Origin: Acanthamoeba sp. SK_2022b | Taxonomy: Eukaryota; Discosea; Longamoebia; Acanthamoebidae | DNA length: 64,000 nt | NCBI GenBank assembly: GCA_027943245.1 | Contig: JANDJZ010001755.1 | Location: forward strand, 124,001-188,000 | Direction of reading: 5' to 3' | Shown here: piece after piece, positions 1 to 8,700 of the stretch | How the letters are laid out: every line of letters starts with the position of its first letter | How positions within the stretch are numbered: position 1 is the first letter of the stretch | Position numbers and translations under genes: made by a program | The notes under the pieces: model-generated | The model's input: the letters and a program-made list of their open reading frames with translations, nothing else | Told to the model about the DNA's origin: nothing | The model's database searches: none

Positions 1-1098
1 GGCGTGCTGCTGCACCGCGGCTTCCCTATCGAGCAGCTGGCGAAAGAATCTTCCTACCTGGAAGTTTGCTACATCCTGCTGTACGGCGAGACCCCAACGC
101 CAGAAGAGTTCGAGACCTTCAAGACCACCGTCACCCGCCACACCATGATCCACGACCAGATCACCCATCTGTTCCGTGGTTTCCGTCGCGACTCACACCC
201 AATGGCGGTGCTGTGCGGCGTGACCGGCGCGCTGGCGGCGTTCTACCACGATGCGCTGGACGTCAACAACGAGCGTCACCGTGAAATCACCGCGTTCCGT
301 CTGCTGTCCAAAATGCCGACCGTGGCCGCGATGTGCTACAAATATTCCCTGGGCCAGCCGTTCGTTTACCCGCGCAACGATCTGTCCTATGCCGGCAACT
401 TCCTGCACATGATGTTCGCCACCCCGTGCGAAGAGTACGTGGTGAACCCGGTGCTGGAACGCGCCATGGATCGCATTCTGATCCTGCACGCCGACCATGA
501 GCAGAACGCCTCTACCTCTACCGTGCGCACCGCCGGCTCTTCCGGCGCCAACCCGTTCGCCTGCATCGCGGCCGGTATCGCCTCCCTGTGGGGACCGGCG
601 CACGGCGGCGCCAACGAAGCGGCGCTGAAAATGCTGGAAGAGATCAAGACTGTCGAGCACATTCCGGAATTCATCAAGCGCGCCAAGGACAAGAACGACT
701 CCTTCCGCCTGATGGGCTTCGGCCACCGCGTGTACAAGAACTACGATCCGCGCGCTACCGTGATGCGCGAAACCTGTCACGAAGTGCTGAAAGAGCTGAA
801 CAAGAAGGACGACAACCTGCTGCAGGTCGCAATGGAGCTGGAGCACATCGCGCTGAACGACCCGTACTTCATCGAGAAGAAACTGTACCCGAACGTCGAC
901 TTCTACTCCGGCATCATCCTGAAGGCGATGGGTATTCCTTCTTCCATGTTCACCGTGATCTTCGCCATCGCGCGCACCATCGGCTGGATCGCCCACTGGA
1001 ACGAAATGCACGACGAAGGCATCAAAATTGCCCGTCCGCGTCAGCTGTACACCGGCTATGCCGAACGCGATTTCAAATCCCAGCTGAAAAACAAGTAA
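1..1098 (+). CDS. gltA: Citrate synthase, 5'-truncated by window edge
   Basis: Citrate synthase condenses acetyl-CoA with oxaloacetate in the first step of the TCA cycle, in the cytoplasm. The reading frame is open from base 1, giving 365 C-terminal residues; the enterobacterial protein is about 427, so roughly 60 residues lie outside the window. The three catalytic elements are visible: [10 protein letters not shown] (first His), [14 protein letters not shown] (second His) and NVDFYSG (Asp). This is the NADH-sensitive hexameric type found in Gram-negatives. A strong terminator follows at 1126-1153. The nei gene converges on it, as it does in E. coli. Confidence 0.97.
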   Translation, partial: GVLLHRGFPIEQLAKESSYLEVCYILLYGETPTPEEFETFKTTVTRHTMIHDQITHLFRGFRRDSHPMAVLCGVTGALAAFYHDALDVNNERHREITAFRLLSKMPTVAAMCYKYSLGQPFVYPRNDLSYAGNFLHMMFATPCEEYVVNPVLERAMDRILILHADHEQNASTSTVRTAGSSGANPFACIAAGIASLWGPAHGGANEAALKMLEEIKTVEHIPEFIKRAKDKNDSFRLMGFGHRVYKNYDPRATVMRETCHEVLKELNKKDDNLLQVAMELEHIALNDPYFIEKKLYPNVDFYSGIILKAMGIPSSMFTVIFAIARTIGWIAHWNEMHDEGIKIARPRQLYTGYAERDFKSQLKNK

Positions 1099-1125
1099 GC
1101 CGCTTTCCCGGCTGAAACCGCACAG

Positions 1126-1153
1126 CGCCGCCCCTTCGGGCGGCGTTTTTTTT
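1126..1153 (+). terminator. Rho-independent terminator of gltA
   Basis: An 8-bp GC stem (CGCCGCCC / GGGCGGCG) with a CTTC tetraloop is followed directly by eight T residues. It sits 28 bases after the gltA stop codon and just before the 3' end of the convergent nei gene. Confidence 0.93.
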
Positions 1154-1155
1154 GG

Positions 1156-1947
1156 TTATTTCTGGCAGCCCGGGCACCAATAAAACGGCCGCGACGACAG
1201 TTCGGTACGCACGATCATCCCACCGCAGCGTTCGCAGGGCTCGCCGCTGCGATGAAATACCTTGAAGCGAAACAGCGCGCCGTGATGCCGGTTGTCATCC
1301 GCCTGCCCGCGCGTCTGGTAGGAAAGGCGCGGCACCGCCAGCAGTGCCTCCGCCAGGTGGCGCAGCGCCTCTGGCGTCAGATCCTGCGGTTTGTGCTGCG
1401 GCGCCAGTTCGGCCTGCCACAGGATTTCGGCGCGCAGATAATTGCCCAATCCGGCGAGAAACGCCTGGTCGAGCAGCATGCCCCCCAGCTGCCTGCGGCG
1501 AAAACGCGGCGTCAGCAACCGCTCCGCCACGTCGTCTACCGTCAGCGACATGTCCAACACGTCGGGGCCGATGCGTTGCAAAAACGGGTGTTGCTCTATT
1601 TCCTCGCGTGGCCCGACGGTAATGTCGGAAGCGCTGTAAAGCAATATCGCGCTGTGGGCGGTTTCCAGCCGCACCCGCAGATCGCGCTTGGTCTCCGGCG
1701 TCTCCCCTGCCGCCGCCACTTTCCACACGCCATACAGCTGGTTGTGGCTGTACATCGTCAGCCCATTGGAGAAATGGGTCAGCAGCGCCTTGCCACGCGG
1801 CTCGATGGCGACGATGCGCTCGCCGAGCAGACGCTGGCGATAGTGTTTCAGCTGGGGAAAAGCGAAATCGACGGCGGTCAGCGGCTGATCGATCACCGCC
1901 GCCGCCAGTTTGTCCGCCGCCCGGCGAATCTCCGGTCCTTCCGGCAT
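1156..1947 (-). CDS. nei: Endonuclease VIII, DNA glycosylase/AP lyase
   Basis: Base-excision repair enzyme that removes oxidised pyrimidines and cleaves the abasic site. The start at 1947 gives 263 residues, the family length, and begins [14 protein letters not shown], where Pro after Met is the nucleophile and the next Glu is catalytic. The frame is open further upstream, but AAGGAG sits at proper distance from this ATG. The conserved Lys lies in RGKALL near residue 53. A C-terminal zinc finger CERCGG...CPGCQK closes the protein. It is the last gene of the minus-strand run after pcp; in E. coli nei directly follows pxpA. Confidence 0.95.
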   Translation of the reverse strand: MPEGPEIRRAADKLAAAVIDQPLTAVDFAFPQLKHYRQRLLGERIVAIEPRGKALLTHFSNGLTMYSHNQLYGVWKVAAAGETPETKRDLRVRLETAHSAILLYSASDITVGPREEIEQHPFLQRIGPDVLDMSLTVDDVAERLLTPRFRRRQLGGMLLDQAFLAGLGNYLRAEILWQAELAPQHKPQDLTPEALRHLAEALLAVPRLSYQTRGQADDNRHHGALFRFKVFHRSGEPCERCGGMIVRTELSSRPFYWCPGCQK

Positions 1948-2000
1948 AGACCACTCCTTGCGTAGACCCGGCGCAGCCCGATGCACCGGGGATGACATGA

Positions 2001-2645
2001 TTAATGCGTCGCTCCGCCCACCACTTTCAGATCGTGCTCCACCTGCAAAGCGATGGAAACGGCCAGCTCCAATGCAAACAGCACCGTCGAGGCCGCCATG
2101 CTCGGCGCACCGGGGTGTGCCGCCGCCTGCTCCGGCAGGTACGGGATATGGATAAACCCGCCCTTGACCTCGCGCTGGCCGCTCAAACGGTGCAGCAGGC
2201 CATACATGACATGGTTGCACACGTAGGTGCCGGCGGTCTGCGAAACGGAGGCCGGAATGCCGGCCTCGCGCATCGAACTGACCATCGCTTTAATCGGCAA
2301 GGTGCTGAAATAGGCCGCCGGACCGCCGGCGACGATCGGCTCATCCACCGGTTGCTGCCCCTGATTGTCAGGGATACGCGCGTCGTCGACGTTGATCGCC
2401 ACCCGTTCAATCGTGATGTCGGTGCGGCCGCCGGCCTGGCCGATAGCCAACACCATCACCGGCTGCACCTCGTCGATCGCCGCATTGAGCGCCTCCAGCG
2501 CCGCGCCGAACACGCACGGCAGCTGGCGCGCCACGATGCGTGTGCCGACCAGCTCCATATCATTGAGCTGCTTCACCACTTCCCAGGAGGGGTTGAGGCG
2601 CTCGCCGCCAAACTGCTCAAAGCCGGTAATCAATACTTTTTGCAT
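2001..2645 (-). CDS. pcp: Pyroglutamyl-peptidase I
   Basis: Cytoplasmic cysteine peptidase (C15 family) that removes N-terminal pyroglutamate from peptides and releases 5-oxoproline. The 214 residues match the family. The triad is visible: Glu in [11 protein letters not shown], Cys in [11 protein letters not shown] and His in [13 protein letters not shown] good ribosome site (TAGGAG) precedes the ATG. It lies 8 bases after the DUF979 gene in the same direction. Its product is the substrate of the PxpABC enzyme encoded upstream, so the operon looks metabolically coherent. E. coli K-12 has no pcp at this locus. Confidence 0.95.
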   Translation of the reverse strand: MQKVLITGFEQFGGERLNPSWEVVKQLNDMELVGTRIVARQLPCVFGAALEALNAAIDEVQPVMVLAIGQAGGRTDITIERVAINVDDARIPDNQGQQPVDEPIVAGGPAAYFSTLPIKAMVSSMREAGIPASVSQTAGTYVCNHVMYGLLHRLSGQREVKGGFIHIPYLPEQAAAHPGAPSMAASTVLFALELAVSIALQVEHDLKVVGGATH

Positions 2646-2653
2646 CCTTACTC

Positions 2654-3673
2654 CTACAGGAACATCAGGAAATACAGCAGGAACACGTTAACCAACAGCA
2701 GCAGCACGCCGGTCGGCACCTGCGCCTTGATCACCGCATTCTTGTCCGGCAGCTCCAGCAGCGCCGCCGGCACGATGTTGAAGTTCGCCGCCATCGGCGT
2801 CATCAGGGTGCCGCAATAGCCGGAGAACATGCCGATCGCCGCCATCACCGCCGGGTTGCCGCCGTGCTGCAACACCAGGATCGGAATGCCGATGCCGGCG
2901 GTAACTATCGGGAAGGCGGCGAAGGCGTTGCCCATCACCATGGTCAGCACCGCCATACCGATAGCGTAGACTGCCACGGCGATAAAGCGGTTATCGACCG
3001 CCAGATACTCCTGGGTCAAATGCGAGATCGCGGTGCCAACGCCGGCGACGGTAAACAGCAGCCCCAGCGTGGCAAGGATCTGCGGCAGAATGAACGCCCA
3101 GCCGATCGAATCCAGCAAGCGCCGCGCTTCCTGCACCGGCTGCAGCGCCTTCTCGTGGGTCATTTTCACCGCGATCGCCAGGCCAATCAGGCAGCCGACG
3201 GTCATCGAGAACAGGGTGATCAGCGTCGCATGGTTGCCGCTGCCGAACACCGCAGTTTGCAACGCCGGCACGTTGTTGAACAGCAGCACGCCGATCACCG
3301 TCACCACCGGGATCGCCAGAGCGGGGATAAACAGCTTATTGCCCAGGCGCTTGGCGCTGGCCTCGCGCTCCTGCGGCGTCCGCTGATGATAGCTGCCGAG
3401 GCGCACGCCGCCGAAGCCGGCAATCAGGGCCATCACCACCACCACCCCGCCAACGATGATGTGCAGCATGCGTTTCTCGTTGCTGCCTTCGCCCAGCACG
3501 TCGCCCAGCAGGCGGTAAGTCCAGTCGCCGACCAGGAACACCAGGCCGTACAGCCCCCAAAACAGCCCGGTGGTGATGCGGCGCGGGTTGGCGCGATCGC
3601 GGAAGGACATCACCGCCACAATCAGCAGCACCGCGCCGGCCAGCCAGTAGAGATATTGTTGCTGGAAGTTCAT
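2654..3673 (-). CDS. DUF979 family membrane protein
   Basis: A 339-residue polytopic membrane protein of the DUF979 family, with about nine hydrophobic segments and no signal peptide. Its start overlaps the stop of the DUF969 gene by 4 bases (ATGA), so the two are probably translated together and work as a pair. Families of this type usually occur as a DUF969/DUF979 pair beside pyroglutamyl peptidase. Family knowledge does not fix a function. From context I infer transport of 5-oxoproline or pyroglutamyl peptides. Conserved Gly/Pro-rich stretches such as [16 protein letters not shown] resemble permease re-entrant regions. Confidence 0.85.
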   Translation of the reverse strand: MNFQQQYLYWLAGAVLLIVAVMSFRDRANPRRITTGLFWGLYGLVFLVGDWTYRLLGDVLGEGSNEKRMLHIIVGGVVVVMALIAGFGGVRLGSYHQRTPQEREASAKRLGNKLFIPALAIPVVTVIGVLLFNNVPALQTAVFGSGNHATLITLFSMTVGCLIGLAIAVKMTHEKALQPVQEARRLLDSIGWAFILPQILATLGLLFTVAGVGTAISHLTQEYLAVDNRFIAVAVYAIGMAVLTMVMGNAFAAFPIVTAGIGIPILVLQHGGNPAVMAAIGMFSGYCGTLMTPMAANFNIVPAALLELPDKNAVIKAQVPTGVLLLLVNVFLLYFLMFL

Positions 3674-4401
3674 CGTGCCTCCCCCTTCGCCTGCAGCGCC
3701 GCCTGATTCAGCTGCGCCAGCTCGGCGCTCAGCTGCTTATCCATCCGATACAGCCGGAACGCGTGGATCAGGAAAGCGAAAATCGCGGTCGGAATGCCCC
3801 ACAGCGCGATATGCAACGGCTCGGTCTGAATGCCGCCGGACTCCAGCATAAAGTTGTGCATGAAGATGATCGCGCCGAAGGCCACGAAGATATCTTCGCC
3901 GAAGAACAGCCCGACGTTGTCGGTCGCGGCCGACATGGCGCGCAGACGGTGGCGGGTGCGCTCCGGCAGCTCGCCGTAGCGGTTTTCCGTTGCCCCTTCC
4001 GCCATCGGCGCCAGCAGCGGCCGCACCATTTGCGGATGCCCGCCCAGGCTGGTCAGCCCCATCGCCGCGGTAATCTCGCGCACGAACAGGTATACGATCA
4101 GCAAACGGCCGGCGGTGGCGCTTTTGATCTTGGCGATCCACGCCTGCGCACGCTCTTTCAGCCCGTGGCGCTCCAGCAGGCCGATCACCGCCAGCGGCAG
4201 CAGCAGGATCAGCGGCAGGTTACGGGTGTTGAGAAAGCCCTCGCCGAGCTTTTCCAGAATGACGTCCAGCGGCATCAGCGCCGCCAAACCGGTGATGATG
4301 CCGGCGGCGATCACCACCAGCACCGGGTTGAAACGCAATACAAATCCGACCACGATGGCGGCGATGCCGATCAGTGGCCAGAGATTCACGGCCTGTTCCA
4401 T
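3670..4401 (-). CDS. DUF969 family membrane protein
   Basis: A 243-residue polytopic membrane protein of the DUF969 family, partner of the DUF979 protein encoded immediately downstream with a 4-base overlap. It begins MEQAVNLWPLIGIAAIVVGF with a hydrophobic N-terminus and ends in a charged cytoplasmic-looking tail rich in Leu and Gln. The ribosome site GAGGG precedes the ATG. It lies 62 bases after pxpA. The function is not established; the pair is inferred to be a permease feeding substrates to Pcp or PxpABC. Confidence 0.85.
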   Translation of the reverse strand: MEQAVNLWPLIGIAAIVVGFVLRFNPVLVVIAAGIITGLAALMPLDVILEKLGEGFLNTRNLPLILLLPLAVIGLLERHGLKERAQAWIAKIKSATAGRLLIVYLFVREITAAMGLTSLGGHPQMVRPLLAPMAEGATENRYGELPERTRHRLRAMSAATDNVGLFFGEDIFVAFGAIIFMHNFMLESGGIQTEPLHIALWGIPTAIFAFLIHAFRLYRMDKQLSAELAQLNQAALQAKGEAR

Positions 4402-4463
4402 AGTCTTCCCTCGATATTTTCTAATAGTTTTTTGCTTGTGATGTTGTGTCTTGCTTTATTGCT

Positions 4464-5204
4464 TTATTGCTCCGCGCTGACGCGGATGCCCTGCTGAACA
4501 AAACTGTCCCGCAGCTTGCGCGCATACGCCAGCGCATGCTCGCCGTCCCCATGCAGGCAGACGGTTTCCGCCTGAACGGCGGTCCAGACGCCATCCACGC
4601 TGCGCACCCGGTGATGGCGCACCATCTCCAGCGTTTGCGCCAGCGCCTGTTCGTCATCGTCGATCAGCGCCCCCGGCAAACCGCGCGGCACCAGCGTGCC
4701 GTCGGCCTGATAGCCGCGATCGGCGAATACCTCCTGCCGGGTGGTCAGACCGAGTTGTTCCCCAGCGCGGATCAGCTCGCTGCCGGCCAGCCCCACCAGC
4801 CGCAGCGCCGGATCGACCGCCTGCACCGCCCGGGCGATCGCTTCCGCCAGCGCCGGCTCAACCGCCGCCTGGTTGTACAGCATGCCGTGCGGCTTAACGT
4901 GCACCATCACCCCGCCCTCGGCACGGGCGATGGCCGCCAGCGCCCCGAGCTGATACACCACCTGCGCGTAGACCGTTTCCGGCGGCAGCTGCATGCGGGT
5001 GCGGCCGAAGTTCTCCCGATCGGGAAAACTCGGGTGAGCGCCGATCGCCACGCCGTACTGCAATGCCCAGCGCACCGACTGACGCATGGTCTGCGCATCG
5101 CCGGCGTGAAAGCCGCAGGCGATGTTGGCCGAACTCACCAATTGCAACAGCGCCTGGTCGTTGGCGCAGCCTTCGCCGAGATCGGCGTTCAAATCAACGA
5201 TCAT
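4464..5204 (-). CDS. pxpA: 5-oxoprolinase subunit A (LamB/YcsF family)
   Basis: Subunit of the ATP-dependent prokaryotic 5-oxoprolinase, which opens 5-oxoproline to glutamate. The start at 5204 gives 246 residues beginning [13 protein letters not shown], the conserved family N-terminus; an upstream in-frame start would add only five unconserved residues. Other family motifs are [28 protein letters not shown] and [12 protein letters not shown]. It overlaps the end of pxpC by 11 bases, which implies translational coupling in the order pxpB-pxpC-pxpA. Confidence 0.96.
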   Translation of the reverse strand: MIVDLNADLGEGCANDQALLQLVSSANIACGFHAGDAQTMRQSVRWALQYGVAIGAHPSFPDRENFGRTRMQLPPETVYAQVVYQLGALAAIARAEGGVMVHVKPHGMLYNQAAVEPALAEAIARAVQAVDPALRLVGLAGSELIRAGEQLGLTTRQEVFADRGYQADGTLVPRGLPGALIDDDEQALAQTLEMVRHHRVRSVDGVWTAVQAETVCLHGDGEHALAYARKLRDSFVQQGIRVSAEQ

Positions 5205-6126
5205 GTAACCCCCAGGCAATCTGTCGAAGGAAGAGATCCTGCTCGGCTTTGGCGCGCTGCGCCTCCGTCAGTGAGCAGAGAACGAAGTGGATCGGTTCGC
5301 CGAGACGGATCTGCGCCAAGTGGTAGAGATCGGCCTCGATCACGCAGGCGATACGCGGGTAACCGCCGGTGGTTTGCGCATCGGCCATCAGCACGATCGG
5401 CTGGCCGTTGTGCGGCACCTGCACCACACCGGGCAGCAGGCCGTGCGAAAGCATCTCGCGGTCGGTGGTGCGCTCCAGCGGCGTGCCGCCGTGCAGGCGG
5501 TAGCCCATGCGGTTGCTCTGCGGGCTGAGCTGCCAGGCGGTGCGCCAGAACGTGTCCTGCGCCTCTTCGCTGAATTCGGCGTACTCCGGCCCCGGCAGCG
5601 CGCGGATGCGGTTGGTGAACAGCAGCTGCTTCACGCCGCTGCGGTGTTGCGGCAGCGCGGTGGATTTGCCCAGCGGCAGCCGATCGCCGTCCTTCAGGTT
5701 ACGGCCTTCGTGGCCGCCAAAGGCGGCTTTCATGTCGGTGCTGCACGAGCCCAGCATTTCCGGCACGGCGATGCCGCCCGAGATCGCCAGGTAACTGCGC
5801 ATGCCGCGTTTCGGCGTGCCCAGCGCCAGCCGCTGCCCCTTTTTCACCGGGTAGCGCCAGCCGGTCCACAGCGGCTTGCCGTCCAGCTGCGCGTCGCAGC
5901 CGGCGCCGGTCAGGGCAATCCAGCCAGGGCGGGTAAACTCGGCGCTGAACTGGCCGAGGGTGATCTCCAGCCCGGCGGCCTCAGACGCATTGCCCACCAA
6001 CAGGTTGGCGATCTTCAACGCCGGTTGATCCAGCGCCCCGCCGGTGCTGATGCCCAGGCGGCGGAATCCCTCGCGGCCCAAATCCTGCACCGTGGTATAG
6101 ATGCCGGCACGCAGAATAATCAGCAT
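5194..6126 (-). CDS. pxpC: 5-oxoprolinase subunit C, carboxyltransferase-like
   Basis: A 310-residue protein of the biotin-dependent carboxyltransferase-like family (AHS2), and the C subunit of 5-oxoprolinase. Family motifs seen include [32 protein letters not shown] and [22 protein letters not shown]. It overlaps pxpB by 7 bases and pxpA by 11. No biotin carrier is needed; the name of the fold is historical. It was annotated as allophanate hydrolase subunit 2 in older records. Confidence 0.95.
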   Translation of the reverse strand: MLIILRAGIYTTVQDLGREGFRRLGISTGGALDQPALKIANLLVGNASEAAGLEITLGQFSAEFTRPGWIALTGAGCDAQLDGKPLWTGWRYPVKKGQRLALGTPKRGMRSYLAISGGIAVPEMLGSCSTDMKAAFGGHEGRNLKDGDRLPLGKSTALPQHRSGVKQLLFTNRIRALPGPEYAEFSEEAQDTFWRTAWQLSPQSNRMGYRLHGGTPLERTTDREMLSHGLLPGVVQVPHNGQPIVLMADAQTTGGYPRIACVIEADLYHLAQIRLGEPIHFVLCSLTEAQRAKAEQDLFLRQIAWGLHDR

Positions 6127-6776
6127 ACGCCCTCCTTCTGCGGCACGAAGCGCACGTTATCGCCCGGGCGCAGCAGCGTCGGCGGCATTTCATGCGGATT
6201 GAACAGCGCCAGCGGCGTGCGGCCGATCAGCTGCCAGCCTCCGGGCGTCACCAGCGGATAGATGCCGGTCTGGCCGCCGCCGATGCCGACGGAGCCGGCC
6301 GCCACCGCCAGACGCGGCTCAGCGCGGCGCGGCGTCGCCAGTTGTTCCGGCATGCCGCCCAAATAGGAGAAACCCGGCTGAAAGCCGAGGAAATAGACCA
6401 CGTAGGCCGCCGCCGCGTGGCATTCCACCACCTGCCGCGGCGTCATGCCGGTATGGCGCGCCACTTCATCCAGATCGGGGCCTTGCTCCCCGCCGTAGAC
6501 CACCGGAATATCCACCTGGCGCGATTCCGGCGTCAGGCTCTCTTTGCTTTCCCAACCTTGCTGCAGCAATGCGAGCATCGCTTCGGCGTCGGCCTGCGGC
6601 GTATGCAGCAACAGCGTCAGGTTATTCATCCCCGGCACCACTTCCCGCACGTCGGGGTGGTGATTCAGCTTTTCCGCCAGCGCCCAGATGCGCTGCTGGC
6701 TCGGTAAGGTCACCGGCGGCGACAGTTCAAGCACTACCGCTCTTTCACCCAACAGGTAATAACGTGCTTGTTGCAC
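6120..6776 (-). CDS. pxpB: 5-oxoprolinase subunit B, GTG start
   Basis: The B subunit (AHS1/KipI-like family) of 5-oxoprolinase. A GTG at 6776 gives 218 residues, the same as the E. coli protein. It is preceded by AAGGAG at 7 bases, whereas the longer open frame has no such site and adds a non-homologous hydrophobic stretch. Motifs include [24 protein letters not shown] and [15 protein letters not shown]. First gene of the pxp operon; a promoter lies 40-70 bases upstream. Older annotations call this allophanate hydrolase subunit 1. Confidence 0.94.
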   Translation of the reverse strand: MQQARYYLLGERAVVLELSPPVTLPSQQRIWALAEKLNHHPDVREVVPGMNNLTLLLHTPQADAEAMLALLQQGWESKESLTPESRQVDIPVVYGGEQGPDLDEVARHTGMTPRQVVECHAAAAYVVYFLGFQPGFSYLGGMPEQLATPRRAEPRLAVAAGSVGIGGGQTGIYPLVTPGGWQLIGRTPLALFNPHEMPPTLLRPGDNVRFVPQKEGVC

Positions 6777-6816
6777 CCTTATTCTCCTTATTATTATCGC
6801 GATGAAAAACACACCA

Positions 6817-6845
6817 GTTATGCGTGACGCGGTCCCGGCTGTCAA
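6817..6845 (-). promoter_or_regulatory. Sigma-70 promoter of the pxpBCA-pcp-nei operon
   Basis: On the minus strand a perfect TTGACA (6845-6840) is followed after exactly 17 bases by CATAAC (6822-6817), about 40 bases before the pxpB GTG. This suggests that the pxp operon is transcribed on its own as well as by any read-through from ybgI. Confidence 0.7.
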
Positions 6846-6935
6846 TAGAACGCAACCATAAGGAAAATAAGGAAATAGCGCGGTAAAAGGATTCAGCCGG
6901 CGCACAGGCCGGGCTGGATCCGGGGAAGAAAAAAA

Positions 6936-7679
6936 TCAGGCGGGATTCGGGATATCGATAAAGGTCACATCAAAGCCGTGGTGCTGCGCCAGCCAGTCGC
7001 CCAGCGCCTTCACGCCGCCGCGCTCGGTGGCGTGGTGGCCGGCGGCGAAGAAATGCACGCCCATTTCGCGCGCGCTGTGAATGGTCTGCTCAGACACTTC
7101 ACCGCTGATGAACGCATCGACGCCGAAGCGCGCCGCGCTGTCGATAAAGCCCTGGCCGCCGCCGGTGCACCAGGCCACCCGGCGAATGTGCTCAGGCGCG
7201 TTATCGCCGCAGTGCAGCACCGCGCGCCCCAGCCGGCTTTCGATACGCTGCTGCAGCGCTTCGCCGGTCAGCGGCTGTTCAAACTCGCCGTGCGGCACCA
7301 GCGGCTCGACGTCGCCAATCACCCGAATGCCCAGCGCCTGCGCCAGCTGCGCGTTGTTGCCCAGCACCGGATGCGCGTCCAGCGGCAGATGGTAGCCGTA
7401 CAGGTTGATGTCGTGGGTCAGCAGCGTTTTCAGGCGGTTGCGCTTCATGCCGCGCACCGCCGGCGCCTCGTTTTTCCAGAAATAGCCGTGGTGCACGATA
7501 ATCGCGTCGGCCTGATGCGCCACCGCGGCGTCCAGCAGCGCCTGACAGGCGGTGACACCGGTCACGATGCGCTGCACGTGCGGGCGGCCTTCTACCTGCA
7601 ATCCGTTGGGGGCATAGTCCTGAAACGCCGCGGCGTTCAGTTCCGTGTTGATCAGTTGTTCCAGATCGAGGTTACGCAT
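6936..7679 (-). CDS. ybgI: Nif3-like dinuclear metal centre protein
   Basis: A 247-residue member of the Nif3/GTP cyclohydrolase 1 type 2 family, which forms toroidal hexamers with a dinuclear metal site. Metal ligands are visible in IIVHHGYFW, LPLDAHPVLGN and FAAGHHATERGG. The biochemical role is unresolved in this family. The end FIDIPNPA is strictly conserved in enterobacteria. It lies 18 bases after the phosphodiesterase gene and about 160 bases before pxpB, matching the ybgI-pxpB order in E. coli. Confidence 0.95.
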   Translation of the reverse strand: MRNLDLEQLINTELNAAAFQDYAPNGLQVEGRPHVQRIVTGVTACQALLDAAVAHQADAIIVHHGYFWKNEAPAVRGMKRNRLKTLLTHDINLYGYHLPLDAHPVLGNNAQLAQALGIRVIGDVEPLVPHGEFEQPLTGEALQQRIESRLGRAVLHCGDNAPEHIRRVAWCTGGGQGFIDSAARFGVDAFISGEVSEQTIHSAREMGVHFFAAGHHATERGGVKALGDWLAQHHGFDVTFIDIPNPA

Positions 7680-7697
7680 TCTCTTCTCTCTTCATAG

Positions 7698-8678
7698 TCA
7701 AAATGTCTGCCGGTCGCCCTGCGCCATCAGGATGAATTTCACGCCCAGATCGTTGCCCTGCGCCAGCTGCTGCGCAATGGCGGCGCGCGTGTCTTCGCCC
7801 TGCTTCAGGCTGGGCTTGATGTGGCTGATCACCACCGGCAAACCGTTCAGCGAGCCATCGCCGCCGCTGTACTGCGTCAGGTTCTTCAGCTCCTTCAGCA
7901 GCCAGGCCGGTGTCAAATGGCCGTACAGATGTTTATCCTCCACCCCGTTAGGGTAAGAGGTTTCGATAATCATGCCCTTGAGCTTCTTCTGCTCGACAAG
8001 CGGCCCCAGCGCGCGCCAGACGGTATCGAGATCGCGCGACTGCTCCACCTTATCCGGCCCGGTATCGCCGAAGTAGGCGAAGAACTCGCTGCCGTTGGAA
8101 ATCAGCAGCATCGACGACGGATAGCGATCGTGGCTGAGCGGGTACATCACGCCGGTCAATCCGGTCAGGCCGAGGGTAAACCGCTGCTGCGGCCGCACCG
8201 TTTGCAGCCGGTAAGTGCCCAGCCGCGAGCCGTTGCCGGCGTCGGTGAAGTTCGGCCACGCCTTCCAGTTGAAGTAGTGATTACGCAGGGTCAGTACGGT
8301 GTCCGCCTGGGCGTAAACGGTTTTTTTATTGTCCTCGGGTGAGCCGACGATCAGCCCCGCCACGTGGTCCAGGTGGCCGTGGCTGATAAAGTAGCTGCCG
8401 ATCAACTGCCGGAACACATAGCCCTGAGGCGTGTAAGGCGCGGCCAGCTCGGGCGTCACCTGCGGGAAGCTGCCCTTCTCCAGCCCTTTGGCGATGCCCG
8501 GCAGCAGCGAACCGGCGTCCAGCGCCACATACCGCGGCTGATTGTCGCTGCGGATCAGGTAGGAGGTCAGATTGCCGTCGCTGACGCCGCCGTCGACGCC
8601 GAGCGCCACCACGTCAAAGCCGGCGATCGCCAGCGCCGAATAGCCGCTCAGGCACAGGGCCAGCACCTTTTTCATCAT
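7698..8678 (-). CDS. Class II 3',5'-cyclic-nucleotide phosphodiesterase, exported
   Basis: A 326-residue metallo-beta-lactamase-fold protein. The motif SHGHLDHVAGLIV matches the class II cAMP phosphodiesterase signature, and further conserved patches YFGDTG, ETSYPNG, YGHLTP and SHIKPS are present. An N-terminal signal peptide (MMKKVLALCLSGYSALAIA, predicted cleavage before GFD) points to the periplasm, as in Vibrio fischeri CpdP. A likely role is degrading extracytoplasmic cAMP. AAGGAG precedes the ATG. It lies between phrB and ybgI, 22 and 18 bases from its neighbours, where E. coli carries the peptide transporter dtpD. Confidence 0.9.
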   Translation of the reverse strand: MMKKVLALCLSGYSALAIAGFDVVALGVDGGVSDGNLTSYLIRSDNQPRYVALDAGSLLPGIAKGLEKGSFPQVTPELAAPYTPQGYVFRQLIGSYFISHGHLDHVAGLIVGSPEDNKKTVYAQADTVLTLRNHYFNWKAWPNFTDAGNGSRLGTYRLQTVRPQQRFTLGLTGLTGVMYPLSHDRYPSSMLLISNGSEFFAYFGDTGPDKVEQSRDLDTVWRALGPLVEQKKLKGMIIETSYPNGVEDKHLYGHLTPAWLLKELKNLTQYSGGDGSLNGLPVVISHIKPSLKQGEDTRAAIAQQLAQGNDLGVKFILMAQGDRQTF

Positions 8679-8700
8679 TGCGTCGCTCCTTGCAGTTGCC

